DNA from: an uncultured Opitutales bacterium
Lineage (GTDB): Bacteria; Verrucomicrobiota; Verrucomicrobiia; Opitutales; UBA953
Assembly (NCBI GenBank): GCA_934675585.1
Contig: CAKUQY010000010.1
Span: 1 to 64,000, forward strand
Direction: 5' to 3'
Length of the DNA stretch: 64,000 nucleotides
Shown one piece after another: positions 27,539 to 36,068 of the stretch (position 1 is the stretch's first letter; every line of letters begins with the position of its first letter). The notes under the pieces were generated by a model. That model had not been told where the DNA came from and made no database searches. It saw nothing but the letters and a program-made list of their open reading frames with translations. A program made the translations under genes and the position numbers.

Positions 27539-28756
27539 TTAAACAGCAACGAAAAAGCCCGCCGAGTTGCCAAAACTCAGCGAGCTTTTGAACGGTGTTC
27601 CCGCAATTAAATTTTGCGCGACAAGGCGTCTGAAAGCCACGTGCGCGAGCTCGTTTGAAGGGCGCGCAGCCCCCCCCCCCCCCCCCATTCGTGCTGCAAC
27701 CGCGCTAAAATCGACGTTTGAGAAGCGGACGCGAGCGTCGGGAGCGATAAATCTTTCCATCAAACCCAACGCGCCGAGAATTTGCCGAGGACGGTTTTCA
27801 GCAGCGTTCCCGTTCCCGACAAAATAAAACGGTTTTTCAAAAATTAAACTGAACGCCGTCCCGTGAAAAGAAGTTGTAACCACGCACGCCGCATTTTTAA
27901 ACCACCCGACAAATTCTTCGGGAGATTCTGTTTTTCTCTGATTTCCGCTAAAATTATACGCCGCGATTTCAACGACTTCTGCGCCGATTTGTGTCGCAAT
28001 TTCGCGCGCAATTCGATTCGCTTCCGACTTATACATCACTTGATAAACGAGCACAAATTTTTTCGGCATTTTTTGCGGCGTTCGCGCAAATTTCTCCCAA
28101 ATTTCCCGTCCCGCGAGCAAGGTCGGGTCAAGTACCGTCGCAATTTGCGTTCCCGCAGGCAAATGCGCTTGCAACGCGTCCGCAAGATTTTGTTCGCGAA
28201 CGGAAAGCGCGTCGAAATGCTTTAACGCATCCGTAAAAAACGCATTCCCGCCGAGCGTTTCCGAAGCCGCTCCCGCGCTCGCCGCATAAGCAATTTTTAG
28301 CGTTCCCGCGGGAACGACAAAATCGCCGACAAACATTTTATCGCCGCCGTTCGTGTGATTGGGCGACCAAATCTGATCGCTCCCAAAAACAATCGCATCG
28401 TAGCCGTCAATTTTTTGCTGTGGCGCGCAAAAACGCGTTCCCGAAAGATTTAAATTTTTGGCGATTGACGCTTCAAATTTTTTCCAACGTTTTCGACGCA
28501 TAGGATAACGCAAAATCGCAACCGGCAAAACGCGCGCGCAATAATAGCCAAAACGCAAGGCGTTCGCGAATAAACCGCGCTTGTGATTAACGCGCCAGCG
28601 CGGGAACGTCTCATACGCGCGCGTCAGATATTCGGGACGATAATCGATGATTTCAACCTCGTTCCCGCATTTTTTCAAATATTCCTGCAAGCCGTATGCC
28701 TGCAAAACAGCGCCGTAATTATGCGCACAATGAAATGTCAAAATTCCTATTTTCAT
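27539..28756 (-). CDS. polysaccharide pyruvyl transferase family protein with poly-G tract
   Basis: Family motifs are ILTFHCAHNYGAVLQAYGLQ, VFGSDQIWSPNHT, LSVREQNLADALQ, VLDPTLLAG and VTTSFHGTAFSLIFEKPFYFVGNG. Near the 3' end, a run of 17 G (plus-strand C, 27670-27686) encodes GGGGG. Read as given, the protein continues to 27539 through a hairpin terminator. With one G fewer (or two more) it would end with SRTWLSDALSRKI at a TAA at 27607-27609, just before the terminator, which looks like the native end. The present sequence is thus probably a shifted phase variant (or a sequencing length error). Frame up to the tract is normal. Confidence 0.85.
   Translation of the reverse strand: MKIGILTFHCAHNYGAVLQAYGLQEYLKKCGNEVEIIDYRPEYLTRAYETFPRWRVNHKRGLFANALRFGYYCARVLPVAILRYPMRRKRWKKFEASIAKNLNLSGTRFCAPQQKIDGYDAIVFGSDQIWSPNHTNGGDKMFVGDFVVPAGTLKIAYAASAGAASETLGGNAFFTDALKHFDALSVREQNLADALQAHLPAGTQIATVLDPTLLAGREIWEKFARTPQKMPKKFVLVYQVMYKSEANRIAREIATQIGAEVVEIAAYNFSGNQRKTESPEEFVGWFKNAACVVTTSFHGTAFSLIFEKPFYFVGNGNAAENRPRQILGALGLMERFIAPDARVRFSNVDFSAVAARMGGGGGAARPSNELAHVAFRRLVAQNLIAGTPFKSSLSFGNSAGFFVAV
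27552..27589 (-). terminator. terminator after the native end of the first pyruvyltransferase
   Basis: On the minus strand AAAAGCTCGCTGAGTT / AACTCGGCGGGCTTTTT forms a stem of about 16 pairs with two wobbles or mismatches and ends in T. It lies inside the currently open frame but downstream of the TAA used if the G tract were 16 or 19 long. Confidence 0.7.
27670..27686 (-). repeat. homopolymer of 17 G (minus strand)
   Basis: Seventeen consecutive C on the plus strand. Tracts this long slip readily in replication and are a standard switch for phase variation of surface genes. Length change alters the C-terminus of the pyruvyltransferase. Confidence 0.85.
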
Positions 28757-28824
28757 AAATCGTTTTCTCCTGATAATTTGTTAAAATCAAAAAATTGCGC
28801 CCCGTTTTTCTGCGTTCCCGCGCA

Positions 28825-28926
28825 AAAAATCTATACAATTCATATAGTGGTGTATATGATTTGTATAAGATTTTGAAGAAAAATCTTTACAATTCGTATA
28901 GTGGTGTATATGATTTGTATAAAGAT
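28825..28926. repeat. two copies of a palindromic element (A and B)
   Basis: Copy A has inverted arms at 28833-28846 and 28853-28866 around the loop GTGGTG. Copy B has arms at 28887-28900 and 28907-28920 with the same loop. Arms read ATACAATTCATATA / TATATGATTTGTAT with small changes. The ATG of the ATPase gene begins 5 bases after copy B. The third copy lies beyond the gene. Confidence 0.85.
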
Positions 28927-30139
28927 GATTAACCCAAGAACACTGCAAAAATCTGTTATCGACTCCGCAAAAGACTTTAAAATCGTCCTGATTACAGGCG
29001 CGCAGCAAGTCGGGAAAACCACGCTTCTCAAAAATCTTGCAGAATCTGGTCGCAATTATGTTTCGCTTGACGATCCCGAAGAGCGCCGTTTGGCAAGCGA
29101 GGAGCCGAAACTTTTTTTCCAGCTCCACGAACTTCCGATTATTATCGACGAGGTGCAATATGCGCCAAAGATTTTCCCCTATCTCAAATTGCTCGCCGAC
29201 AATTCGGAGGCGCGCGGCAGAATCTGGCTGACTGGTTCGCAACAATTCCAAATGATGCGACAAATCACAGAAAGTCTTGCGGGAAGAGTTGCCGTTCTCG
29301 ATTTGATGGGACTTTCTCACGCCGAAGCCATCGGGAACGGGAAAACGCAAAAGCCGTTTATTCCCAAGCCCAACTTTAAAACTTCGGCAACGCCCGTTAG
29401 TGCGCCCAAAATTTTTGAAGCCGTTTGGCGCGGCTCGTTCCCGCAAATCCGACTGGGCTCGGCGCGATCCTGGCGCGTTTTTTACGAAAGTTATCTGTGC
29501 ACCTACATCGAAAGAGACGTGCGGCAACTTTCGCAAATCGGAGACGAACTCGCATTTCTCAGATTTTTGAAAGTCGCGGCGGCAAGAACGGCGCAAGTGC
29601 TGAATTATGCGGAACTCGCACGCGATGCCGACATCTCGCCGATCACCGCAAAAAAATGGATTTCGATTCTCTGCGCTTCGGGAATCACCTATCTGCTCCA
29701 ACCCTACTACAAAAATATAACAAAACGGCTCGTCAAAGCTCCGAAACTTTATTTTTGCGATACGGGATTGTGCGCGTTTCTCTGCGCTTGGAACTCCCCA
29801 GAAACGCTCGCGAACGGCGCAATGGCGGGAGCGATCTTTGAAACTTTTGTCGTTATGGAAATCCTTAAATCGCATCGGCATAACGGGAACGAACCGCAAC
29901 TTTTTTATGTGCGCGACAACAATAATTTGGAAATCGATTTGCTGATTGAACAAAACGGAACGCTCTTCCCCGTCGAAATTAAAAAAACGGGAAATCCAGA
30001 GCCCGCAATGATTCAAGCTTTTGAAAAATTTAGAAACGCCGGCATCGACAATCTCGGCTACGGCGCGCTCGTCTGTATGTGCGACCGCCCGCGCCCAATC
30101 ACTAAAACCGCTTGCGCCGTTCCCGTCTGGACAATCTGA
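28925..30139 (+). CDS. AAA_14/DUF4143 family ATPase
   Basis: A 404-residue protein with an AAA ATPase domain and C-terminal DUF4143 region. Walker A GAQQVGKTT is at 25-33, Walker B IIIDEVQYAP near 78, then LTGSQQFQMM, and in the C-terminal half a restriction-endonuclease-like pattern FYVRDNNNLEIDLLIEQNG..VEIKKTG (E, D, E..K). These proteins are abundant and often multi-copy in bacteria; function is not established. I start at ATG 28925, after the palindrome, because the upstream GTG at 28901 lies in the repeat. It is antisense to the surrounding operon and has palindrome copies on both sides. Confidence 0.85.
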   Translation: MINPRTLQKSVIDSAKDFKIVLITGAQQVGKTTLLKNLAESGRNYVSLDDPEERRLASEEPKLFFQLHELPIIIDEVQYAPKIFPYLKLLADNSEARGRIWLTGSQQFQMMRQITESLAGRVAVLDLMGLSHAEAIGNGKTQKPFIPKPNFKTSATPVSAPKIFEAVWRGSFPQIRLGSARSWRVFYESYLCTYIERDVRQLSQIGDELAFLRFLKVAAARTAQVLNYAELARDADISPITAKKWISILCASGITYLLQPYYKNITKRLVKAPKLYFCDTGLCAFLCAWNSPETLANGAMAGAIFETFVVMEILKSHRHNGNEPQLFYVRDNNNLEIDLLIEQNGTLFPVEIKKTGNPEPAMIQAFEKFRNAGIDNLGYGALVCMCDRPRPITKTACAVPVWTI

Positions 30140-30190
30140 AAAATCTATACAAATCATATAGTAGTGTATATGATTTGTATAAGATTTTGC
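30138..30190. repeat. third palindromic copy (C) after the ATPase gene
   Basis: Arms 30147-30160 and 30167-30180 are a perfect 14-bp inverted repeat around GTAGTG; with the flanks AAAATC and GATTTT the stem extends to about 21 pairs with one bulge. It starts next to the ATPase stop and is the best conserved of the three. Confidence 0.85.
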
Positions 30191-30215
30191 TGTCGTTCCC
30201 GCGGAATTCATCAAA

Positions 30216-31451
30216 TTATTTCCCTAAAAGTTTTTTGGCGAGTTTTAGCGTTCCCGTCGTTTTAAGCGAAAAACGCAAAACGCGAAAAAGAAAATTTTTC
30301 ACGCGTGACGGGAACGGCATTTTCGTAAATTTTTCCAAAATATTTACGCGTTCTCGCGTCGTTTTCGCCGCGTTAAACACTTCGAAAAATGCCGCGCGTT
30401 TCGGATTTTTCAGAGAATCCGCTCGCAAACCGCCGTTAAACGGCACGGCATTTTCCAATTTCGTTTCCTCGACAACAGAACATTGCGGGAACACTTTTTC
30501 GAGCGCCGCCAGCCCGCGCGCATTGTTGGCAATCGCGACGGAAATTCCTTTTTGCGAATTCAGCCTCGGGAACGTTTTTTCAACGCCCCAAAAATCGCCG
30601 ATCGTCAAATCGCTTCCGCTGTTGCGATTTTTCGTGGGACATTCGGAACAGCTCGGGCGCGTAATCAGCCCGCTCCCGAAACCTTTGCCGAACGTCGTCG
30701 AATACAATGGTTTTTGAAAAAGCGTTCCCGCCGCCAATTCCACCGACAAATCCGCGCAGGAAAATTTTCCTTTGTTTTCAACTTTTTTGCGATGGCGAAC
30801 ATCGCTGATTTTTTCTTGCGGGAACGATCTTTTCAAATCATTAAAAAATTCACGCCAAACCAACGGCGACGGAACTTTCCAACACGCAATATCGACCGCA
30901 AGCAAGTTAGGAAAGTCACGATTGAGCGCGCGACGCAAACCCGTGATTTGACAAGGCGTTCCCGTAAAAAGCACTTGCCGCCCCGCGAGCAAAAACCGTT
31001 TCGCTTTTGCAAAATTATCGCCGATGACCGATTGCAAATATTTGCTTCCGCGAAACGCCGCGAGCCCCTCAAGCGTTTCTGTCCAATCATGAACAACCGC
31101 GCTAAAATCGGCGTTCCAGCGCGCGCCAAAAACCACACCGCCGCGCGCAATCGTTTCACCCGCTAACATTGTGAAAAGCCCTCCGCTGCTTGAGTTTTGA
31201 ACCAAATTTTCATCGCGGGAACGCAACGCGAAAACGCGCGGCTCCGAAAAACGTTCTTTTGCGGGAAGGCTGTTTTTGTTAATAATCGGACAAACTTTTT
31301 CGCACAGATGACAATCGATGCACTCATCCGCACGCGTGAACGGATACAAAAATCCTTCCTCGTCGGCGCGCATTTCAATGCACTTTTTCGGGCAAACAGT
31401 TTGACAGGCGTGGCAACCACAGCAATCTTCTTTTCTTTTTAATTCAATCAT
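30216..31451 (-). CDS. coenzyme F420 hydrogenase/dehydrogenase beta-subunit family Fe-S protein
   Basis: A 411-residue protein with two ferredoxin-like 4Fe-4S motifs at the N-terminus (CCGCHACQTVCPKKC near residues 10-24 and CIDCHLCEKVCP near 41-52) and the FrhB-type domain after (QNSSSGGLFTML, AAFRGSKYLQS, VLFTGTPCQITGLRR, DLTIGDFWG). In polysaccharide clusters such proteins occur with pyruvyltransferases and nitroreductase-like proteins; they probably reduce a sugar intermediate, not F420. It sits 50 bases after the native end of the nitroreductase gene. Confidence 0.82.
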   Translation of the reverse strand: MIELKRKEDCCGCHACQTVCPKKCIEMRADEEGFLYPFTRADECIDCHLCEKVCPIINKNSLPAKERFSEPRVFALRSRDENLVQNSSSGGLFTMLAGETIARGGVVFGARWNADFSAVVHDWTETLEGLAAFRGSKYLQSVIGDNFAKAKRFLLAGRQVLFTGTPCQITGLRRALNRDFPNLLAVDIACWKVPSPLVWREFFNDLKRSFPQEKISDVRHRKKVENKGKFSCADLSVELAAGTLFQKPLYSTTFGKGFGSGLITRPSCSECPTKNRNSGSDLTIGDFWGVEKTFPRLNSQKGISVAIANNARGLAALEKVFPQCSVVEETKLENAVPFNGGLRADSLKNPKRAAFFEVFNAAKTTRERVNILEKFTKMPFPSRVKNFLFRVLRFSLKTTGTLKLAKKLLGK

Positions 31452-31500
31452 TTTGTGTAAGAAAAACCTGCTTGTCGCAAGATTCCTTACACAATTTTTG

Positions 31501-32501
31501 TCAGTGCATCATTAAAATTTCATCAACGGATTTTCGAGAAGACGCAGCCAACTTAAAATGCTCGGGAACGTCGCCACAAGCGATTAAAACGGCTACGCTT
31601 TCGGCGGGATGTATCCCCCCCCCCTACGAGCGAGGACGCGGCGCAATGCTAAATCCGTATCGGGAACGACGCTCCAATTCAACAAACAATGCGCAACTTT
31701 GTTTTTATGTAGCGCGTAACATAAATTCATAATGTAAATACCAGCGTTCGTAAACAAATCGTTGCGTTCGCTTCCCCACGCGCAACGCAAATCCGTCGTT
31801 ACGACAAGCAATTTGTCCGCCAAATGTCCAAAACCACGATTGCCGTTTTGAAGCGCGAGGCAATCGGCAATCTGCTTTTTATCCGTCACGCAATGCACGC
31901 GCACATATTGGCGATTACACGCGCTCGGAGCGTTGTTTGCCAGCGCGACCGCGTCGCGAATTTGCTCTTCGGAAATCGTTCCCGCAAAATTGCGAACGGA
32001 ATGACGCGATGCCGAAAATTTTTCAAACGGCGCATCAATATCCAAAAAATAGCGTTCCCGCGTCATTTCAATTTGTTGAGACGGCTTTACGGGAACGCGT
32101 TTTAAAAGCGCATCGATCGCGCGGGAACGCTCTTCGTCGAGCGCAAAATTCGCCTGTTCGTGAACTTGTTTATATTCCGCGACAACCGCAATCGCATCGC
32201 GTAGCTGCGGCTCGCTATCATCGTATTTGTCGATAAAATTATTGCAATTTTTAATCAAGCCCAAAATCATTTCGCGCCCAAAACCCAAACGCATGTCAGG
32301 CATTGTCAGCCCCTTTTCGACAACGTGATAAGTCATAATAATCGACGCAAGCAAACCTTCTCGGGAATTCTCGCGGGAACGCGAAGAATAACGCAAAAAT
32401 CTCGCCTGATCGTAAAAAAACATTTTGCGCATTCCCAGCCACGCACGCAAAGCGAGCAAACCAGGAATCAGTTTTAAGAGTTGTTTAATTTTTTGTTTCA
32501 T
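31501..32501 (-). CDS. nitroreductase family protein with frame-shifting poly-G tract
   Basis: Flavin-dependent nitroreductase fold: FSASRHSVRNFAGTISEEQI, ANNAPSACNRQYVRVHCV, GFGHLADKLLVV and LLNWSV. As sequenced the frame stops at 31593 after a run of 10 G (plus-strand C, 31615-31624), ending RRGGGYIPPKA. With 11 or 8 G it continues IHPAESVAVLIACGDVPEHFKL to a stop at 31501-31503, which is the expected nitroreductase C-terminus. The tract therefore places the gene in an off or truncated state here. The start overlaps the flippase stop by 4 bases. Confidence 0.82.
31615..31624 (-). repeat. homopolymer of 10 G (minus strand)
   Basis: Ten consecutive C on the plus strand, inside the nitroreductase gene. 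One extra G restores the full C-terminal domain. This is the second such tract in the same operon. Confidence 0.85.
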
Positions 32502-34033
32502 TTTAGGAGTGGGATTTTTGTTTTTAAAAGATTAAAAATGGACGCACGTTCTTCTTTGAAAATACCCAAAAATAAAATCGCGGGAACGCTTGAAAACACG
32601 CACGCAAAAGCAATTACAAAAAATTGCAAAACGCCAGGGTTTTCAAAAAGAAAGAAATTCAAAATCGCGGGAACGATTGCGGCAACGACAGCAACAAGCG
32701 TCACGGGAACGAGAACACGATAGACAAAACGCCAAAAAGGAAGTCCCGAACAACGGCGAACAAGCACCAAACGCAAAAACAGACAAACGATTGAAATTGA
32801 AATCGCGACAAAACCGAACGATTCTGGAGGCGCGCCGAAATAAAACGCAAGCCAAGTAAACGGCAGATTCACCCAAAGCATACCGCCGACTATACTTTGG
32901 TAAAGCGCAATGCGACCCGATGCCTGCGCAATCGTCATCAACGGATACGACAGCGAATCGATCAGCAATTGAATCAAAATCAACCGCACGAACCAAACCG
33001 TATGCGCGGGAACGCTTTCAAGCCACAAATCTAAAACAAACGGACACAAAATCCAAGCCGGCAAGGCGATAAAATACATCAGAAAAAAACCGAAACGCGA
33101 CGCGCGCATCGTCAGCAAATACGACTGTTCCCGCTTGTCCGCAGCATAATATTTCGTAATTTGAGGATTAACCGCTGTCAAAAAATTCGCCGTGAACGAA
33201 GTCGCCGCAGACGCAACCTGACTCGCAACACCGCGAGCGGCATTCGCAATCGAGCCAAAATAATTGTTCAAAAGAACATTGACAAAAACGTTCGTAAAAA
33301 GTCCGCTGATCGCGCCCCAGAGATTCCAACCGCCAAACGAAAGCAACGATTTAAAAAGCGATTTTTCAAAATAATACGCGAAACGGCTTTCCCGATAACT
33401 AACACGGCAAATCGTAAAATAAATCGCAAAATGGACAAGCGAAACCAAGGTCAAAAGTGCTCCATAAAAAATCAAATGATCGAACGACGAAAGATACAAA
33501 ACATAAATAATTCCAAGCCGCGCGAATGCTTCAAAAATGCTCACCCACGCGAACGCCTTCATATTTTCGTGCGCGATGACGAGCGCTGCGTAAGGTGTGT
33601 TGGCGATTCCTAAAAGAAACGATGCGACCGCAAACTGAAAAAACCAAAACGCGGCATCCGCGCGCTCGGGTGGCAAAACAAGATGCGTTTGAAAAAACCA
33701 AAGCCCGACCGTTTCGCTCAACAAAAATAAAATGAAAATCAAACCGACAAAAATCAGCTGGCTCAAATTGAAAATCTGCTTCAAGCGCGTGAAATTATTT
33801 TTCCCCAACTCAAAAGTAATGTAGCGGCTCGTCGCCGTGTTCATCGTTCCCGAAATGAATCCGAACATCGTTACGACCCCGCCGATCACGTTTACCAAAC
33901 CGTAATCACTAACACCCAACGCCTGCAACAAAACGCGCGTGCTGAAAATCGAAATCCCCATCGTTACCGCCATGCGGCAGTAAAGCATAATCGTATTTTT
34001 TGCAATACGTTTGTTGTTTGCGGAAACGGACAT
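32498..34033 (-). CDS. polysaccharide flippase (Wzx/MOP superfamily)
   Basis: A 511-residue integral membrane protein with about 12-14 hydrophobic segments. The N-terminus (RIAKNTIMLYCRMAVTMGIS, TRVLLQALGVSDYGLVNVIGG, NTATSRYITFELGK) is that of oligosaccharide or lipid-linked repeat flippases of the MOP superfamily. It would carry the polysaccharide unit across the inner membrane. It starts 13 bases after the regulator stop and overlaps the nitroreductase start by 4 bases, so these genes are translationally linked. Confidence 0.85.
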   Translation of the reverse strand: MSVSANNKRIAKNTIMLYCRMAVTMGISIFSTRVLLQALGVSDYGLVNVIGGVVTMFGFISGTMNTATSRYITFELGKNNFTRLKQIFNLSQLIFVGLIFILFLLSETVGLWFFQTHLVLPPERADAAFWFFQFAVASFLLGIANTPYAALVIAHENMKAFAWVSIFEAFARLGIIYVLYLSSFDHLIFYGALLTLVSLVHFAIYFTICRVSYRESRFAYYFEKSLFKSLLSFGGWNLWGAISGLFTNVFVNVLLNNYFGSIANAARGVASQVASAATSFTANFLTAVNPQITKYYAADKREQSYLLTMRASRFGFFLMYFIALPAWILCPFVLDLWLESVPAHTVWFVRLILIQLLIDSLSYPLMTIAQASGRIALYQSIVGGMLWVNLPFTWLAFYFGAPPESFGFVAISISIVCLFLRLVLVRRCSGLPFWRFVYRVLVPVTLVAVVAAIVPAILNFFLFENPGVLQFFVIAFACVFSSVPAILFLGIFKEERASIFNLLKTKIPLLK

Positions 34034-34045
34034 AGCGGGAACGCG

Positions 34046-34555
34046 TTATTGCTTGGGCGATAAAAGTTGGAGTTGCCCACGGACAAAATCTAACGCTCGG
34101 GAAATGCTCTCGAGTTTGGATAAAATCGTCGCGGGAACGGGAGTTTTAGCAGAAGCATTAACCGCGCGGGAACGCGCTTTGGCGAGCGAACCCGACGCTT
34201 TTTCAACCGCTGGCAAAAACATTGTGTGAATAGCCGCCGTTGCTAATTCGTGCAACGATTTATCGATCGTGTAATGCTCTGCCGCGCGCGGAGATTTTTT
34301 ATCGATCGTCAAAACGCCGAACGCGCGCAAATTATCGATCGCATTTTGCACAGAACCATGCGAAAGCAACAATTCTTGTTCAAGCGTCTTTTTTGAAAGC
34401 GGTTTTTGCGAAAAATACAATTTTGCCGCCACTTCTCCAACAACAGGCATCAGCCCGATCATTTTCGCCAATTCAACAAACGCCGCCGTCACCTCGCGCT
34501 CCCACGCGGGAACGCTTTTCGTCAGCATTGATTGCCTGTCAATTTTCTTTGTCAT
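34046..34555 (-). CDS. winged-helix regulator, GbsR/MarR-like
   Basis: A 169-residue protein with a GbsR-like helix-turn-helix: FVELAKMIGLMPVVGEVAAKLYFSQKP, then SKKTLEQELLLSHGSVQNAIDNLRAFGV as the recognition part. The C-terminal half is helical with a VPATILSK motif translation. It is first in the surface-polysaccharide operon and may control it. No ligand can be predicted. Confidence 0.75.
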   Translation of the reverse strand: MTKKIDRQSMLTKSVPAWEREVTAAFVELAKMIGLMPVVGEVAAKLYFSQKPLSKKTLEQELLLSHGSVQNAIDNLRAFGVLTIDKKSPRAAEHYTIDKSLHELATAAIHTMFLPAVEKASGSLAKARSRAVNASAKTPVPATILSKLESISRALDFVRGQLQLLSPKQ

Positions 34556-35246
34556 TAAATAAGATTATAATGACAAAATTATTTGACTTCAAGGAAAATT
34601 TACGGGAACGAGGAGGAACGAGGTTAGGCGCTCCAAACGATATTTAAAAGGCTTTAGATTTTTTTCAACTAAAGCAACGAAGGAAAATTTTTAAGGGAAC
34701 TAAGGTTTTTGCGGGAACGCGGGAACGAGAATTGAGGAATTTTAAAAGCACATCCCGAAAAGCACGCTCCCGCGCGATTCGTTTTTTTTAATTCACTCCC
34801 TTTGGGACTGATATTGTTTTTGTTTTACCCCCACACGCTCGCGTTATCGCGAGCTTTTGTGGGGGTTAGCCATTGCGGGAACGCGTTCCCGCAATTTTAG
34901 TGCCTTCGGCACTTTAAAGTAAGTTAAATACCGAGCATAGTGAGATGGAACCATTAAAATTTAAAAATTAAATTCTTAAAATCTGTAGATAAAAATTACG
35001 GGAACGAGAGAGTTGGCGTTTTCGGTGAGAGTCGCGCTTTCAGCGCTCAAAATTAGTTCCCGCCGAATAAAACCCAAATAAAAATCCGTGAAATTTATTC
35101 TAAATCCACCTTAAGCTCAAGCTTTTGTTTCCTTTGATTCCTTTGCGGTTAAAAAATAATCCGTGTAATTCGGGCAATTCGTGGATAAAAAATCTGCGCG
35201 TTCTGCGGAATCTGCGCGAACTTCAAAAACCGTTCCCGCTGTGAAT
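34556..35246. repeat. spacer with dispersed repeats
   Basis: No gene is supported. About 34680-34720 (GAAGGAAAATTTTTAAGGGA and motif pairs) resembles about 24925-24960. About 34788-34915 repeats 25976-26165 (CCCTTTGGGACTG, the CCCCCACACGC / GTGGGGG stem at 34826-34867, and the hairpin GTGCCTTCGGCAC). About 35158-35240 is the inverted copy of 24428-24505. At 34876-34889 two motif copies meet head to head (GCGGGAACGCGTTCCCGC). Confidence 0.7.
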
Positions 35247-35993
35247 TTATTGCAGGTAGCGCGTATATTTTTCGGTTTCGAGGATTTCGTCAGCACGCGC
35301 TTTTTGTTCAGCGCTTGGCGATTGCGTTCCCGTGAGTGTGTAAGGAATGCCGAGCGTTTGATATTTAACTTCGCCCAAAGAATGATAAGGCAAGTTTTCG
35401 AGTCGGTGAACGTTTTTCAACGTGCGAATAAAATCGCGCAATTGGAACAAGCGTTGCTCGTCATCGGTCAGCGCGGGAACGAGCACGTGGCGAATCCAAA
35501 CGGGAATTTCGTGATCGGAAAGCCAAGTGGCGAGTTTTAAAACATTTGCGTTCCCACAGCCTGTAAGCGCGCGGTGGTGATTGTCGTCGATTTCTTTTAA
35601 ATCGAGCAAAACGCAGTCGGTAACGCGCATCAGGCGTTCAAATTTTGCCATCCATTCTGGATTTTCGGGAGCGAATGGCTGTCCCGAAGTGTCGATGCAG
35701 GTGTTGATGCCTTTTGCGTGAGCGAGTTCAAAAAATTCGATTAAAAAATCGATTTGCAAAAGCGGTTCGCCGCCCGAAACGGTGATCCCGCCCTTTTTGC
35801 CCCAATAGCTTTTGTAGCGAATGGCTTGGTCGAGTAAATCTTGCGCCGAGCGTTGCGTTCCCGCCATTTTCCAAGTTTCAGGATTATGACAATAACGGCA
35901 GCGCATAGGACAACCGTTTAGAAAAACGATAAAACGCACGCCTGGCCCATCGACGAGCCCGAAACTTTCTATTTTTTGAACAAAGGCATTCAT
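35247..35993 (-). CDS. pflA: pyruvate formate-lyase activating enzyme
   Basis: Radical SAM enzyme that puts the glycyl radical on PflB under anaerobic conditions. The cluster-binding CPMRCRYCHN has C28, C32 and C35; GGITVSGGEPLLQ binds AdoMet; DLKEID and the conserved RHVLVPALTDD follow. Length 248 is normal. It lies 75 bases after pflB. The spacer between them forms a possible stem with GGCGGCGTG and CGTCGCCGC. Confidence 0.94.
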   Translation of the reverse strand: MNAFVQKIESFGLVDGPGVRFIVFLNGCPMRCRYCHNPETWKMAGTQRSAQDLLDQAIRYKSYWGKKGGITVSGGEPLLQIDFLIEFFELAHAKGINTCIDTSGQPFAPENPEWMAKFERLMRVTDCVLLDLKEIDDNHHRALTGCGNANVLKLATWLSDHEIPVWIRHVLVPALTDDEQRLFQLRDFIRTLKNVHRLENLPYHSLGEVKYQTLGIPYTLTGTQSPSAEQKARADEILETEKYTRYLQ

Positions 35994-36068
35994 AATTTTT
36001 TTAAAAGTTTAGCGGCGACGTTTCTCGAAAAAATATCGATCACGCCGCCGCCAATTTTGATTGTTAGA

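Noticed and set aside
27539..27606. C-terminal extension of the pyruvyltransferase as its true end
   Set aside because: These codons translate a terminator hairpin; the alternative frame gives a family-like end and a stop just before the hairpin.
28787..30214. 475-codon minus-strand open frame
   Set aside because: It covers the AAA_14 ATPase gene on the opposite strand and runs through the palindromes; composition and lack of motifs indicate a shadow.
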